DNA from: Siderastrea radians
Taxonomy: Eukaryota > Cnidaria > Anthozoa > Scleractinia > Rhizangiidae
DNA: 64,000 nucleotides
Direction of reading: 5' to 3'
Assembly (NCBI GenBank): GCA_964017195.1
Contig: OZ024895.1
Coordinates: 26,329,875-26,393,874 of the forward strand
The notes beneath the pieces were generated by a model, which saw only the letters and a program-made list of their open reading frames with translations, made no database searches and had not been told where the DNA came from. Positions 22,641 to 33,424 of this stretch are shown piece by piece; positions within the stretch are counted from its first letter, which is position 1; the number at the start of each line of letters is the position of its first letter. The translations under genes were made by a program, and so were the position numbers.

Positions 22641-24545
22641 CTCAAAAGGCGAAAGATTTAATGATCTATGAGGAAAGTTAGGAAATTTGGTAAGCCGTGA
22701 GATCCACTCGTCCAATGTAAAAGAGATATTCTTGATGTAAATGTAAATTAGTATCCTTGCGCTTGAAGTAAAAAATGGGAAAAATCCTTACACGTATGAA
22801 AAATGAAGTCATTTCTTCACTTCTAGCTGTGAAGTCTTCTTCTTCACTGCAGATCCTTCTCAGACGGAGAAATTGGCTATAAGGAATTGAGTTGTTGCAA
22901 CCAACTGGGTGTGAGGATGAGTAATTGAGATAAGAGTGAGAGTCTGTCTCTTTATAGTAAAAAGTACTGATTAAGCGGTTAGAGGATGGAGTCAAATAGA
23001 GATCCAGGAAAGGAAGCTTGTCGTCTGAGATGGCCCAAGTGAATTTCAGGCTTGAATAAAAATTATTTAGGAAGTCCTCTTTGCTGCCCGACGCTGCACT
23101 CACTATTCGTCAATGTAGCACTTGTAGAGGTCAGGTGTTTTTCCTTTGTACTGCTGGAAAATCTGCTCTTCAATGTGGTCAACGAAAAAACACGCATAGT
23201 TCGGACCGAAACAGCTTCCCATCGCCACGCCTCTAGTTTGTTGGTAATACTCGCCATTGAAGGAGAAGGTATTAAGGGTAAGGACGAGCTCGGCAAGGCA
23301 GACCAGGGAATGGGTAGGTGGTTTGAGCTAAGTACGTTTGTTGATTAAGTGTATGTGCTAGTAAGTCATCGTTATTGGGTATAACGATATACAATGACCT
23401 GATGTCCATAGCAAACACATAACTGGAAGTGCCGGAGAAACGAAAAGATTCCACAATGTCAAGCATGTGATTAGTGTCTTTGACGTAGCGGGGTAGGTTT
23501 TCTACAAGAGACTTGGTAATCATATCGAGGGAAGTGGCCAGGAGTTCAGTAGGACAGTTACAGGCTGATACTATAGGTCTGCCCAGGTTCCCTGGTTTAT
23601 GAATCTTGGGAAGGAGGTAGAATTTTGAAGTACGGGGCTGGTCAAAAATTAAATTGGTGGTTGCTGGTGGAAGCTCGCGTTTAGAAATGGCGTCATGGAC
23701 AACCTCAGCAACTTTCTTATTATGGTCAAGGGTAAGATCACGATCTAGCTTCGATAACAAGCTAAGTCTGACAATTGCCTTTCAGCTTCCTGGATGTAAA
23801 GGTCACGACCCATACTACAACAGCACCCGGGCAACAGCACTGCCTTTGTCTGCTGGTTTGGCTACAACGTCTTTGCGTTGTCGTAAAGAGAAAGGGCTTC
23901 TTTTTCAAGTGGGGATAGGTTTGTTTTAGTTACCCGCTAACTGTAATCGAGCATCTTGTAGTCGAGGAGGTGTCCAGTTGGAAAGTGAATGTTTTATGGT
24001 CTTAAAAGGGTCCTCACACTTATTTGATGGTTGACTTGGGGGTCTGGCGTTTGATGGGTCCGAACTAAAATGCGCCTTCAGACGGAGACGGCGGGAAAAC
24101 TTTTCGCAGTCTGCTTTTCTGTGTATTCGTCATCGTGGGCTCTAGTTGGGATACGCGAAAGACCCTTCCCTAAGAAGACATCGTTTTTGTTCAGTTAGCT
24201 CAAGGTTTTCAGTGATAGTCTGGGTCATTACATGTGGATCTCAGTTCATTGCGGATATCATCAATAGCGATAGTTAATGATTGACATCTATGTTGCATGG
24301 ATACGATGGTTGCACGCATAAGGCAACGAAAGAAGTGCTTTCTAACAATATCTACTTGCCTCTTGTATTGAGTGAAGTTTCCTTGTCAAAAGTTCGATGT
24401 CGTGAAAATTGATGTGAAATCCATTAGGTATTAGCCCGTGGCGTAGGCATCTGCTTAGGAAACCAACGTGGCTGGAAAACCGTGTTTTGTCAAATATTTT
24501 TTCTGCCAGGTGAAGGGGCCCCCTTTTTAGATATCTCATGGTACT
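22640..24545 (-). pseudogene. Penelope-like retroelement 1 (broken reverse transcriptase)
   Basis: Minus-strand relic of a Penelope-like element. Reading from 24540 downward: an N-terminal segment (HGLIPNGFHINFHDIELLTR), a Leu/Ser-rich N-terminal domain with LTEQ near 24200, then reverse transcriptase blocks FYLLPKIHKPGN and GRPIVSAC (about 23580-23640), a SLYIVIPN block (about 23380), GVAMGS (about 23215), and a YIDE followed by a stop (about 23105). The usual YIDD is thus lost at the catalytic site. A thumb-like block FLDLYLTPSSNRLI with HPVGC and FLRLRRIC follows (22850-23050). The frame shifts several times. No GIY-YIG endonuclease motif was found. Element 2 lies directly upstream in the same orientation, so the two form a head-to-tail tandem, a common Penelope arrangement. 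Confidence 0.85.
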
Positions 24546-25271
24546 GGCTGACTTTGCTGTTGAGTTCTCTCTTTAAATTTCTCATGAAGTTACTTGGAGG
24601 TGGCATTCTTGATGTTAAAGTCACAGTGGGAAAGTACTTTAAACGGAAAATTGCATAAAAACTGTATAGCGCATGTAAATCGAGATATTATTGATGTAAC
24701 TTTAAATGTGTCTCTGCGCTTGAAGTACGAAATGGGAAAAATCTCTTCTTCAGTGAGAAATAATGGCGTTAAGCAACAACGCGCGTCGGTTAATTTTGAA
24801 AGTCAAAAATGAATCTACGACACGCACGCGCGCTAAAAAGTAACTATCAGAGAAATGCAAAGTCAGTGTTCATTTCACTTGGTTATAAAGTCTTGTGACG
24901 GAAGATTAATCTTGCTTCCATGCTGCGTCGAAACATGACTTGATGTCCATGTTGAACACATAATTGTGGGTGCCGGAGAAACGAAAAGATTCGACAATGT
25001 CAAGCATGTGATTAGTGTCTTTGACGTAGCTCGGTAGGTTTTCTACAAGAGGCTTGGTGATCATATCGAGATAAGTGGCTAGGAGTTCAGTAGCAAAGTT
25101 ATAGGCCTGCCCGGGTTCCCTGGTTTATGAATCTTGGGAAGTAGGTAGAATTTTGAATCACGGAGGTGGTCAACAATTAAATTGGTGGTTGATGGTGGAA
25201 GTTCCAGTTTAGAAATGGCGTCATGGACGACCTCAGCAACTTTCTTATTACGGTCCATGGTAAGATCACAA
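24546..25271 (-). pseudogene. Penelope-like retroelement 2, downstream half
   Basis: Minus-strand remains of a second Penelope-like element. The block FYLLPKIHKPGNPGRPI is at about 25100-25155. A KPLVENLPSYVKDTNHMLDI block follows at 24990-25060, and the frame ends at FNMDIKSCF. About 15 bases present in unit B (near 44940) are missing here. The stretch 24685-24755 resembles the 3' part of element 1 at 22720-22790, which places the end of element 2 next to the start of element 1. The upstream half lies at 28622-29207, beyond an inserted DNA transposon. Confidence 0.8.
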
Positions 25272-25856
25272 TAGTGGGGCGGATATGTGCTGGAATTGTT
25301 CACTTTCTGTTAAAAGCACAAAACTTGGTGGAAAGATAGTTTTTGACGTGTTGATGGATATTTGATATAGTGCCGCTGCGAAAATTTGACGTGAGCTGAG
25401 TTAAGAGGGTGTTTGAAAATGGCCGCCATCTTGAACCGGAAGTGGAATTGTAACTTAATAGAAAAGCCCTAATATTTGGTTGTTTGCCTTGAAAACGGTC
25501 CTGAAGCAGGCAGAGGAATCTAGTTTTAGTATATAAACAATTCTGCTGTAATTTGGAGCCACAGAACACAAGACTGATACAAATACATAAAATATTCAAA
25601 ATGGCCGTTACTTTAAACCGGAAGTGGTGTATAAATCGTAAAATAACCTTTATCTCTCTAGAAAACCTCTTTATTGTCCATTTTATAATAATTATATTGC
25701 CTCTTTCATCATAATTACGTCCTGTTTGGCTATCCTGCTCTTAAAAACGACTTTTATAATATGTTTGAGTTACAGATACATCTTATACATTCAAATGCAA
25801 TTGACTGCTGGTTATGTCTGACCCAAAATTTTTCAACAGGTCAAGTCTTTTTTAGC

Positions 25857-26095
25857 AAAGTTAAAAAGGATGACAGGCCTGCGGGGCTCCCACGCGCGTG
25901 TCTTAACCTTTTAAAATAGCTTAAAAATTTAAGCCAGACGTTGTAACTGCAGTTTTGATTTGTGATTTTCTTTTTATTGTCTAAAAGAGTAACAGGCCTG
26001 CGTGCCTCCTGCGCGTGTGTTTTAGCCTTTCTAGAGTTTTGCTCTCAAGAGTATATCTTTGAGGGGAGGTTCCTTGAAAATGTCGTTTAGCAACG
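25857..26095. repeat. Left arm of inverted repeat flanking Penelope-like element 3
   Basis: Sequence around GGCCTGCGGGGCTCCCACGC and AACTGCAGTTTTGATTTGTG recurs inverted at about 27655-27945. The arm includes the 3' coding end of element 3 (minus-strand LLNDIFKEPP). Confidence 0.75.
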
Positions 26096-27628
26096 GTTGC
26101 TGTGTTATAAAATGCCAGCTGTTCATGAGTATTGGTTTTAAGTTAGGCACTGCTGGGTGTGATTGCGTTACAAAGGGCAAGATTTTCTTTTCTTGTTTTT
26201 GTTTTTGTGGGAGGGCTTGATTCCTGTCTTCAAAAGTAACTTCTGAGAGGGCTGTTTGAATTAAGTTTTCTGGGCATCCTCTCAGTCTCAAGAAGATGTG
26301 TTTTGAAGTTTGTGACGCTCTCTTCAAAGAATGTTTTAGAAGAGTTAGTTCTGAGTAGTCTTAGAGCCTCTCCTTTGATGAAGCCTCTTTTCACTCCTGG
26401 TGGATGGCAGGTTGAAAAATGGGTGCACTGAAATGTCTCAGTGGGCTTAAAATGGGTGCGTACATCTAGCACCGACTCATTTCTAAATGCTTCACCTTTG
26501 TAAACAGTAGTGTCCAAAAAGTTTGTTTCTGTTTTGAATACTTCAGCTGTAGACTTCATAGTTTGATGTTGTTTGTTAGCTTGTTCAATGAACTGTGTGA
26601 TCTCTTCTCTGGTTACCTTAGCCATGAAAATATTTGCGAAAGCAACTGCCATTTTGGTGCCCGTGCCAGTCCCATATATTTGTACGTAGTACAAAGGATT
26701 ATCAAGAGGTCTGTAGTGTTCCCTGTTATCTAGCTGGGTTTGACCTTCTTTAATTTTCTCCTCAATGTTTAGAACTACAGATGTTGTTCCTTTTTCAGCC
26801 TTTTTAAGGTTAATGTTGGTGTCACGCTTTAGGGTGTTAAGTGTCTCGCGTTCAGCGGGATTAAGATTGTCCTTTGGATTTTTGAGTTCTAGTTCTGCCA
26901 GTTTAATTTTGATCTTTTCTAAATAGCTTTCAAGGGCTACAGATGGTTGTACTTGTGGCTTCCATGTAGATTTAACATGGAAAGGATGAGGTTTTGTGTT
27001 TTCCCCGTGAAAAATGTATTGGAGACACATTCTTCTCGCGAAATGATCGACGTCACGCAAGAGTTGTTTTTTGGTTTGCATCTCGTGTGTCACGGGAGTG
27101 GGAATGTATTTTAGCCTTTTCGCCAGTAAGTTAATCTGCTCATTTGTAAGCTTTTTATCCGAGAGGTTTTTTATGTGTCTTTTGTTTGCCTCTAAAGGCG
27201 TTTTTATATTTTTTTTTTTGGTTTTTCTGCCTTCTTTTCGCCTTTTTGTTGGGCTGACCTTGGGTGGCGTTTTTTGTCTTTTCTTTAAGTGAATTGATTT
27301 TTGTTGGTTTTTTTGATTTTCCTTTAATTGAGTTTGCTTTGGATGGTTTCTTATTGGACCCGTATTCATATTGGGACTCAGAAAAGAGACATGTATACTG
27401 TTCAACATGTTTATTCTGAATGTCATCTAGTTTTGACATCATTTTGATGAACTCTGAAATTTTCTTGTTGATGCTTTCGGCTACCCTATGTACACGCTCA
27501 AGCGTTACAATGTTTTCACTAGGCGCCCAGTGCGTTAACTTATTGAAATGTGGTTTCTTATTTACAACAGTGCTTGAGTTCTTTCTGGGAGCTATTGGCC
27601 TCTTGCCTTGTTTGATTTCAATTCTCAA
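26031..27628 (-). pseudogene. Penelope-like retroelement 3, internally deleted
   Basis: A minus-strand frame of 398 codons plus short flanking frames. The N-terminal part is Lys-rich, with KKPTK-like repeats and a YIPTPVTHEMQTKKQLLRDV block. Next come a KGTTSVVLNIEEKIKEGQ block and LDNREHYRPL. The frame then jumps straight into the YVQIYGTGTGTKMAVAFAN region, so the finger and palm core of the reverse transcriptase is missing. The thumb part follows with FLDTTVYKG, HPPGVKRGFIKGEALRLLR and, in another frame, QPLLNDIFKEPP. Unit B keeps about 430 more bases here, including SMDVMSL. It cannot encode an active reverse transcriptase. It differs clearly from elements 1 and 2 and belongs to another Penelope lineage. 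Confidence 0.85.
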
Positions 27629-27654
27629 ACGATCGATCTCTCTGCAGTGAAAGC

Positions 27655-27945
27655 GCGTAAGAGTTTTAACGAATTCCTGTTGCTAAACGACATTTTCAAC
27701 GAACCGCCCCTAATATCGTACAAAAGAGAGCGTTCCGTCAAAAATATACTCGTGAGAAGAATTCAAAACTCTAGAAAGGCTAAACCAGGCGCGCAGGAGG
27801 CGCGCAGGCCAGGTACTCTTTTAACACTAAAAAGAGAATCACAAATCAAAACTGCAGTTACAACTTCTGGCTTAAATTTTCAAGCCATTTTAAAAGGCTA
27901 AGACACTCGCGTGGGAGCTGCACAGGCCCGTCACCCTTTTTTGCT
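27655..27945 (+). repeat. Inverted 3'-end copy of Penelope-like element 3 (right arm)
   Basis: On the plus strand this segment encodes FLLLNDIFNEPPLISYKRER, the same C-terminal block that element 3 encodes on the minus strand near 26040-26090. It continues into the same GC-rich tail (CAGGCGCGCAGGAGGCGCGC). An inverted tail copy abutting the 5' end is a known signature of Penelope-like insertion. Confidence 0.75.
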
Positions 27946-28621
27946 AAGTTCCACTGAAATGTCTGTATGTTATATAAATTCCTTAAAGTTTATATTTTAT
28001 TCTATCAAGTTTGTCTTCTTAAAACAGTACACTGGTTGGGTGGATACTTACGGTTTGCGTTAGGAGTCATACACATGGCGATCTGAACAAAGATGGCGGA
28101 TCTGATGTGCAAATTATAGAGCATTCTGGGTAATACACAGAAGCATTCTGGGTATTATACAAATTTCTTCCAATTATTGTGTACATACTAAAAACGAAAC
28201 AACATCATAGGTCAGAAACAATATCTTTATTTTTTGTTACTTCTCAGCATCAATATTTCTTCCAGTTTAACGATAATTTCACATCCGGCTGAGAAGAAAA
28301 TGCTTCCATTTGACCAAATAGTCATAGTAATGCATTATTTTCCAAGCGGAAATTGTTGAAAATAGGCAAGGACTCGTTTTATCCAACATCAGAATTAATT
28401 TAAGTAGAAAAAAGGACACTTCCGGTAATACCAAATTCCACTTCCGGTCAAGACGGCGACCATTTTGGAAAAAGTTCAAAAACTCACTTATGTAGAAAAG
28501 TTTGCGATGGCAGTATATCAAGTATTTACAACTATAAAAAATTCTATCATTTCTGAGAATTTGGTGCTTTGAACGCAAAATGAACAATTCAGGGCAAAAT
28601 CTGCACATATCCGCCCCACTA

Positions 28622-29207
28622 CAATCTAGCTTTTGATAATAGGCTGAGTCTGACAATTGTCTTTCAGCTTCCTGGATGTAAAGGTCACGTGCCCGTACTA
28701 CAGCAGCACCACCTTTGTCGGCCGGTTTGACTACAACGTCTTTGCGTTGTCGTAGAGAGAAAAAGCTTCTTTTTCTAGTGGGATAGGTTTGTTTTAGAGA
28801 CCCGCTTTTTGAAGTCGAGCATTTTGATTTCGCAGCGGCATTTGGAGATGTAATAGTCAAATGCTGCAAATTTTCCAGGAGGTGGTGTCCAGTTGGAAGG
28901 TGAATGTTAAGGTCTTGAAAGGGTCCTCACACTGATTTGATGGTTGACTTGGTGCTGTGGCGTTTGATGGGTCCGAACTAAAATACGCCTTCAGACGGAG
29001 ACAGCAGAAAAACTTTTCGCAGTCTGCTTTTGCTGTGTATTCGTCATTGTGGGCTCTAGTTGGGATACACGAAAGATCCTTGCTAAGAAGACATCGTTCT
29101 TGTTCAGTTAGCTCGCGGTTTTCAGGGAGAGTAACAACGAGTCTTGTAGAAGGGGTGGTGGATGAAAAGGGTACTTTGATAAAAGAAAAAATCACCCGTG
29201 ATTGCAC
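28622..29207 (-). pseudogene. Penelope-like retroelement 2, upstream half
   Basis: Minus-strand N-terminal half of element 2. It has LVVTLPENRELTEQERCLLS and a CEKFFCCLRLKAYFS block (28960-29160), then, after frameshifts, DVVVKPADKGGAAVV and QLSDSAYYQKLD (28640-28770). The KPADKGG motif is characteristic of Penelope reverse transcriptases. It is separated from its downstream half by the 3.35 kb transposon. In unit B a Mutator-like element has also inserted here, at a site corresponding to 28848-28856. Confidence 0.85.
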
Positions 29208-30470
29208 AGCTCAGCCAAACAAAAGTTGGATTTGTTAACAGTCCAAAAATTCTGTTAAGCCGATTTGATGCGTTGACGAACGAAAAAGAAGTTCATTGTA
29301 GGACATCTGAAAACGTAGCTGAAAAAAAGTGTGTGGAAAAAAATACTTTGAAACTGAAATTTGAAATTTCATTCTTTCGCCTTATAAACGTGAAAGAAGA
29401 GGGCCGTGAATGGATCCTCAGAGTTCTCCTTTTGCCTTATGGCTAGAAAACAAACCAATCGTAGGAAGGGCCCCGATTGTTTCCAGTGCTCGTTGCAAAC
29501 AAGAACGGTTCCATGGTTCCAGGAGGTTGACAATTCTATGGATTGCATTTAGTCAGGGTGGAATTCTGTGTGAACAACGTCGACGCGAAAAGTAGGAATG
29601 ACCCATGCATCTACGAACAAAGTCATAAGGTGAATCATTAAATGACAATGGTGGCGACGAGACACGACGACAGGCGACAAAAAAAATTAAAAATTGTTTT
29701 TTCTTACTCCTACGTGCTTAGACAGTAAGAATAATGGCTCTTACTTGATCAAGTTGTCGTCCCAAGTCAGGGGAATTGAGTACTTGCCTCAGCCGTTCAA
29801 TCACTACTCCACAGTTGAGGCGTGGCTGAGCAGAAGGGACCACAGCAAAGGGGGGAGGGGGCTGTTGTTGTTCATCGAGGCACATGCGACACGAGGAATG
29901 ATATCTCTCTGACACCATCGTCGGTAAAACAAGCGCAGCGAAACTGGGTTTGAGGGATCTCAGGAACAGGCCCTCGCAAACGTCGACTTTGTCATCTTTC
30001 AGCCATGGTTACCAGTAAGAGTGAAAGGATACCACCGAGTCGCTCCTTTTTGTAAAGGTTCGGCGTCTCTTGTTTTTGTTTTGAACAAATACAAGGGTAA
30101 CCCTCTCCCTCCTTATTTTCCCAGCACTCGTTGCAGGCCATGTTATTTGGATGCGAATAAAATGGAGTGAGCGGTGACCAACCAGGAAAGGAAAAAATGG
30201 CTATTCTTTCAAGGCAAGATCAATGCTGTCATTTGTGTGGTCACGAAAAGTGGGGATTACAGTTGACTCCCTTCTCTCTCTTGCGACCATCTCTCTTGGA
30301 TGGGTTTTCTGTGGACACAATTTTTGGCCCGAGAAGTTGGACAGTGCGAGCTGCAGGGTGGACGATTCAGTTTACAGTTTGAATTTCTGAGAGTTTGTCT
30401 GATAAAGACGAGAGAATCGTGAGCTATGCCACGCTGGAGTCTATGCTCTCCCCTTTCATGCTCGCTCCTG
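29208..30470. other. Unassigned unit backbone with scattered short frames
   Basis: Colinear with about 51336-52650 in unit B. It contains no recognisable gene. A 66-codon minus-strand frame (29718-29918) reads YHSSCRMCLDEQQQPPPP and then a Leu/Val-rich helix-like end. I see no promoter or RNA signal I can support. Confidence 0.4.
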
Positions 30471-30475
30471 GAAAA

Positions 30476-30769
30476 TGGCAGACTCTCCCATTTACTTGGA
30501 AATGTTTGTGAGCACGTAGGAGACAACAGTATATCGTGGTCTACAAAGGAGGTCACATTGAAAAGGATCTGTTGAACAAACTGAACATCCCCTGTGTGGA
30601 TTTGAAAGAGTTTGGTTGTCCCAAAGCCAATGGACTGTTGCTGATTGGTGGAAACGTAGGATTCGTTTATGGTCACCATCTGCACGCACATACCCACTGT
30701 TCTCTGGTGGAATGCTATCTATTTTGGCAATGGTTAACGAAACATTATCTGGATACACACCTTTTTTGA
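30476..30769 (+). pseudogene. Broken plus-strand gene with a Cys/His-rich end
   Basis: An ATG at 30476 opens MADSPIYLEMFVST and then stops, because 17 bases present in unit B are missing here. Downstream another frame continues VYKGGHIEKDLLNKL, IPCVDLKEFGCPK and a Cys/His-rich end (GHHLHAHTHCSLVEC). The order and spacing suggest a metal-binding or nuclease-like fold, but I do not recognise the family. Unit B carries a different lesion (a one-base loss near 52778), so the two copies broke independently after duplication. Confidence 0.45.
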
Positions 30770-31267
30770 ACGTAGTGTACTAGCTCCTTTTTCTTCTTGG
30801 TCAAAGAAATGGACTCCCCAAATATGGGGTTCGCGGGTTCAGGCTCCTGAAGAAAGTCAAGGACTCCCCCTGCGTCAGCTTTCTGATGAGATCCAGGCAC
30901 CTGAAGAGGGGGTGCTTGATCCCGTGGAAGGGGTTCAAAAACCAACTGGACCTATGCCAGTGGGTGCTGAGGGGAGGGATGCCAAATATCTTGTCATGTC
31001 TCCCACTTCCACTTAATCCCAGGCTTCGTCAATGTGAGCTGGGTTTCCCAGGTTCTCTTGAATGGTGGCGGGGGAGAGACGATTAGGCATGGGGCCTACC
31101 CTGCAGGTGAAACGATGAGACGCTTGCGTAAGCTTGTGGAGGACGTCAAGTGCCATCATCATCTGCCGTGCTCGATCTTCCAGGGTCCAAATCAGTTCAC
31201 GAAAATAGGGTTCATTGTACTTTCGAATGGCCTGTTGAGTGGTCTTTCTTCGGCGATGTTGAACCAA
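30745..31267 (-). pseudogene. Decayed minus-strand gene, unrecognised
   Basis: Minus-strand frames read RKTTQQAIRKYNEPYFRELI and LEDRARQMMMALDVLHKLTQ, predicted helical, then after a stop and a frame change NPFHGIKHPLFRCLDLIRKL. The same pieces are present in unit B at 52945-53520 with similar breaks. The helical, basic character would fit a structural or nucleic-acid-binding protein. No family is assigned. Confidence 0.35.
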
Positions 31268-31499
31268 ACTCTCTCTCTCTCTAGAGGCATGGAATTGTAG
31301 TAGTCTCCCATGATCTTTTCAAAGCAAATCTAACACAGGCGGAAAGACCCACCAATAGAATACTGGACAGGATGTGAAAGCGAAAGGCTCTTGCTAAGAC
31401 TCTCTACACCTACACAAAAAGGAGAACACGGACGGTTTTCTTTTATTTTTATTAACAACAATGTTAAGGATAATCACTCATTACAAATCAATTCTGTGA

Positions 31500-32699
31500 C
31501 CATCTGACCGGCTTGGTCATCACTGTCATAGAATGGTGTGCTGAAAATAGGTCAAAAATTCTTCTACCGTCTGTGCACGGGCATTGGGTTTCAAATAGAG
31601 CAAGGTGTAATTGCCAGAACTCTTACTGATGATGGCTTGCAGGGACTTTGCATTGGTCACCACATACTTCCAGGCTCTCAATGGAGTTGCTTGTTCTTAG
31701 GTTTCCAAGGTTAACGTAACTATCTATGACTTCACAGATTTGGTGGTACGTCCATAGAGTCAACCAGTGCACACCCAGTTGTGTTGACAATGTAAGTGCA
31801 GGGTTGTTTTTTGTCAGGTTTTGAGGGTAAACGGTCAGAGGCCACGGTCCGCTAACAAAACGCTTTCTCCATTGAAGGTCTTCTCGAGCTAAATAGTCCA
31901 ATTGCACATTGCTCCCGTTTGTCTGGGTCTAAAAATGTCGCTGTCTGCCCATCCTTTGGCTACATGGTCAAACATAACAGAGAGCAGTGTTTTTAATGCC
32001 CCAATTGATTTCGGTGGAGCATGTTGCCTTGTTTTTTATACCAGAGCTTGGACAAAACGTAAGTAACCCAATACATTTCGGGCATCATTGGTCTGTGACA
32101 GTTCCAGGTTTTAATAGGGGTATTTCATTTGGCGAATGAAAGTTAACTTAAATTTACGAAAGCAGGAGGGGTCTTGGTTCACATCCCCATTGAACGCTCG
32201 CTTGATTGCCTTGCATGTTGAAGGTCCGGCTTTCACTTTACGTAGAGGTAGGATGCCAGTTCTCTTTCATTGTGTCTCTTAGCAAATTGGATCTTGTACA
32301 CTGCTTCATACAGTCTCAGTTGGCAAAGATGAAAGCGCATCTCGATGTCTTCCGGTTGAAGACGGCCTGCGAGTCCCACTCCATTTAGAAGGAGCACAGG
32401 GCTGTTAAAGTACAAGCGCATTTTGATTCGCACTTCAGGTACCAGTACTTTTCCCGTGTGAAAAACGTTTGTGTGAGGTTGAATCACCAACATGTGTCTT
32501 TTCCTACACTAGTAATCATTGGTTTCTCTAATGGAGGCCTCTTCAGGCAGTTGTACCAGTCTTGCGGTCTTGGTTGTAATTCAGAAAGGATTTCATGGCA
32601 GTCAGGGTTGTTAGAATTGGGAAGGTAATCGGGGACCTTTTTCATTAGGTCCGCCACGAAAGCTGGATCGTCTTCAGCGAATCGTCCCAAATACACCAC
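31500..32699 (-). pseudogene. Capsid-like relic (possible double jelly-roll major capsid protein)
   Basis: A long decayed minus-strand gene with several frame changes. A front part (32484-32699) has DPAFVADLMKKVPDYLPN. A beta-rich segment (32233-32493) has VFHTGKVLVPEVRIKMRLYF and a RFHLCQLRL block followed by a charged KRHNERELASY stretch. Another frame then gives AFNGD with a Pro and two Phe spaced as in the C-terminal barrel. A final part (31623-31907) has GPWPLTVYPQN. The order of strand-rich blocks and the FNG motif recall the major capsid protein of Maverick/Polinton and adintovirus-type elements. This rests on recalled pattern only; the N-terminal barrel is not visible and stops and shifts make it non-functional. 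Unit B has a matching relic with a further 110-base deletion. Confidence 0.45.
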
Positions 32700-32949
32700 C
32701 TCGTCCTTCTTGAATTGATCTTATACCAGTATAATTTGTTGATTCACGGGGGTTTAGTTTTCCTCCTATTCCTTCTTCTTCCAGGTGGGCTAAGAGCCGA
32801 AGAAATGGGTAAGTGTTTTGGTATGCAAGTGCAAATCATAACTGGAATTAATAACGTGCGTCAATTATCGCAGAGCAATTACTGGATTATAGAAAATGCT
32901 CGAGTCCTTTGAGAAACGACGCCTAACGTTTTAAAAGGGGCTCTCGATA

Positions 32950-33241
32950 GACAGTCGAAAAGGCCCTGGACAAAAGTTTAGATGTAATTGTGTTCTACAT
33001 TCCCACTCAAATCTATTACCGTCCGTCTTATTACCCACTCTCCACCAAAGCAGTGCTCCGATTGGTTACCGACACGTTTACACGGGCACCAACAAGAAAT
33101 CAAAGCCCTATCCAAGCGCACTTTTCGTTTGCCTAACGATAAAGAAGACATGCGAGTCATGATGGAAGAAATGCAATTGTGAAAAACATTAAACGGGTCA
33201 GCTCTTGTGAAGACATACGTGCTTAATTCAACAAGAACCAC
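32950..33241. other. Ambiguous coding relic
   Basis: Both strands have an open frame here. The plus strand reads VFYIPTQIYYRPSYYPLSTK; the minus strand reads an 87-codon frame with Cys-rich content (ISCWCPCKRVGNQSEHCF). Both are shared with unit B (about 55160-55405). I cannot decide which, if either, was coding. Confidence 0.2.
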
Positions 33242-33424
33242 TTTGTGCTGAAGAAGATGTGGTTCCCATGAGCGTTACGTTTGAGTCATTCTTTTAAAAA
33301 AAGCCGTTTATAGTGTAAAAAGGCAAAAAAGAGGAACGCTTAGGACCCGCTAAGGCTGCCTGGCAAGACACGGACAGGATGTCTCTTTCTTTCTTGACTC
33401 CCAGGTCTTGTCTAACAAATCGAA

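Larger units (their letters stand above)
25272..28621. mobile_element. 3.35 kb DNA transposon with 3-bp duplication, inserted in Penelope-like element 2
   Basis: Both ends begin TAGTGGGGCGGATATGTGC and remain similar, inverted, for roughly 200 bases. The target duplication is CAA on both sides (25269-25271 and 28622-28624). In unit B it is CGA on the left and CAA on the right, and the uninterrupted paralogue at about 23745 reads CACGATC, so the original target was CGA and the change to CAA is mutational. The element contains a third Penelope-like element and no recognisable transposase. A 3-bp duplication fits PIF/Harbinger, Zator, some Academ or EnSpm elements; I cannot decide. It is present in both units, so it predates the duplication. 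Confidence 0.8.
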
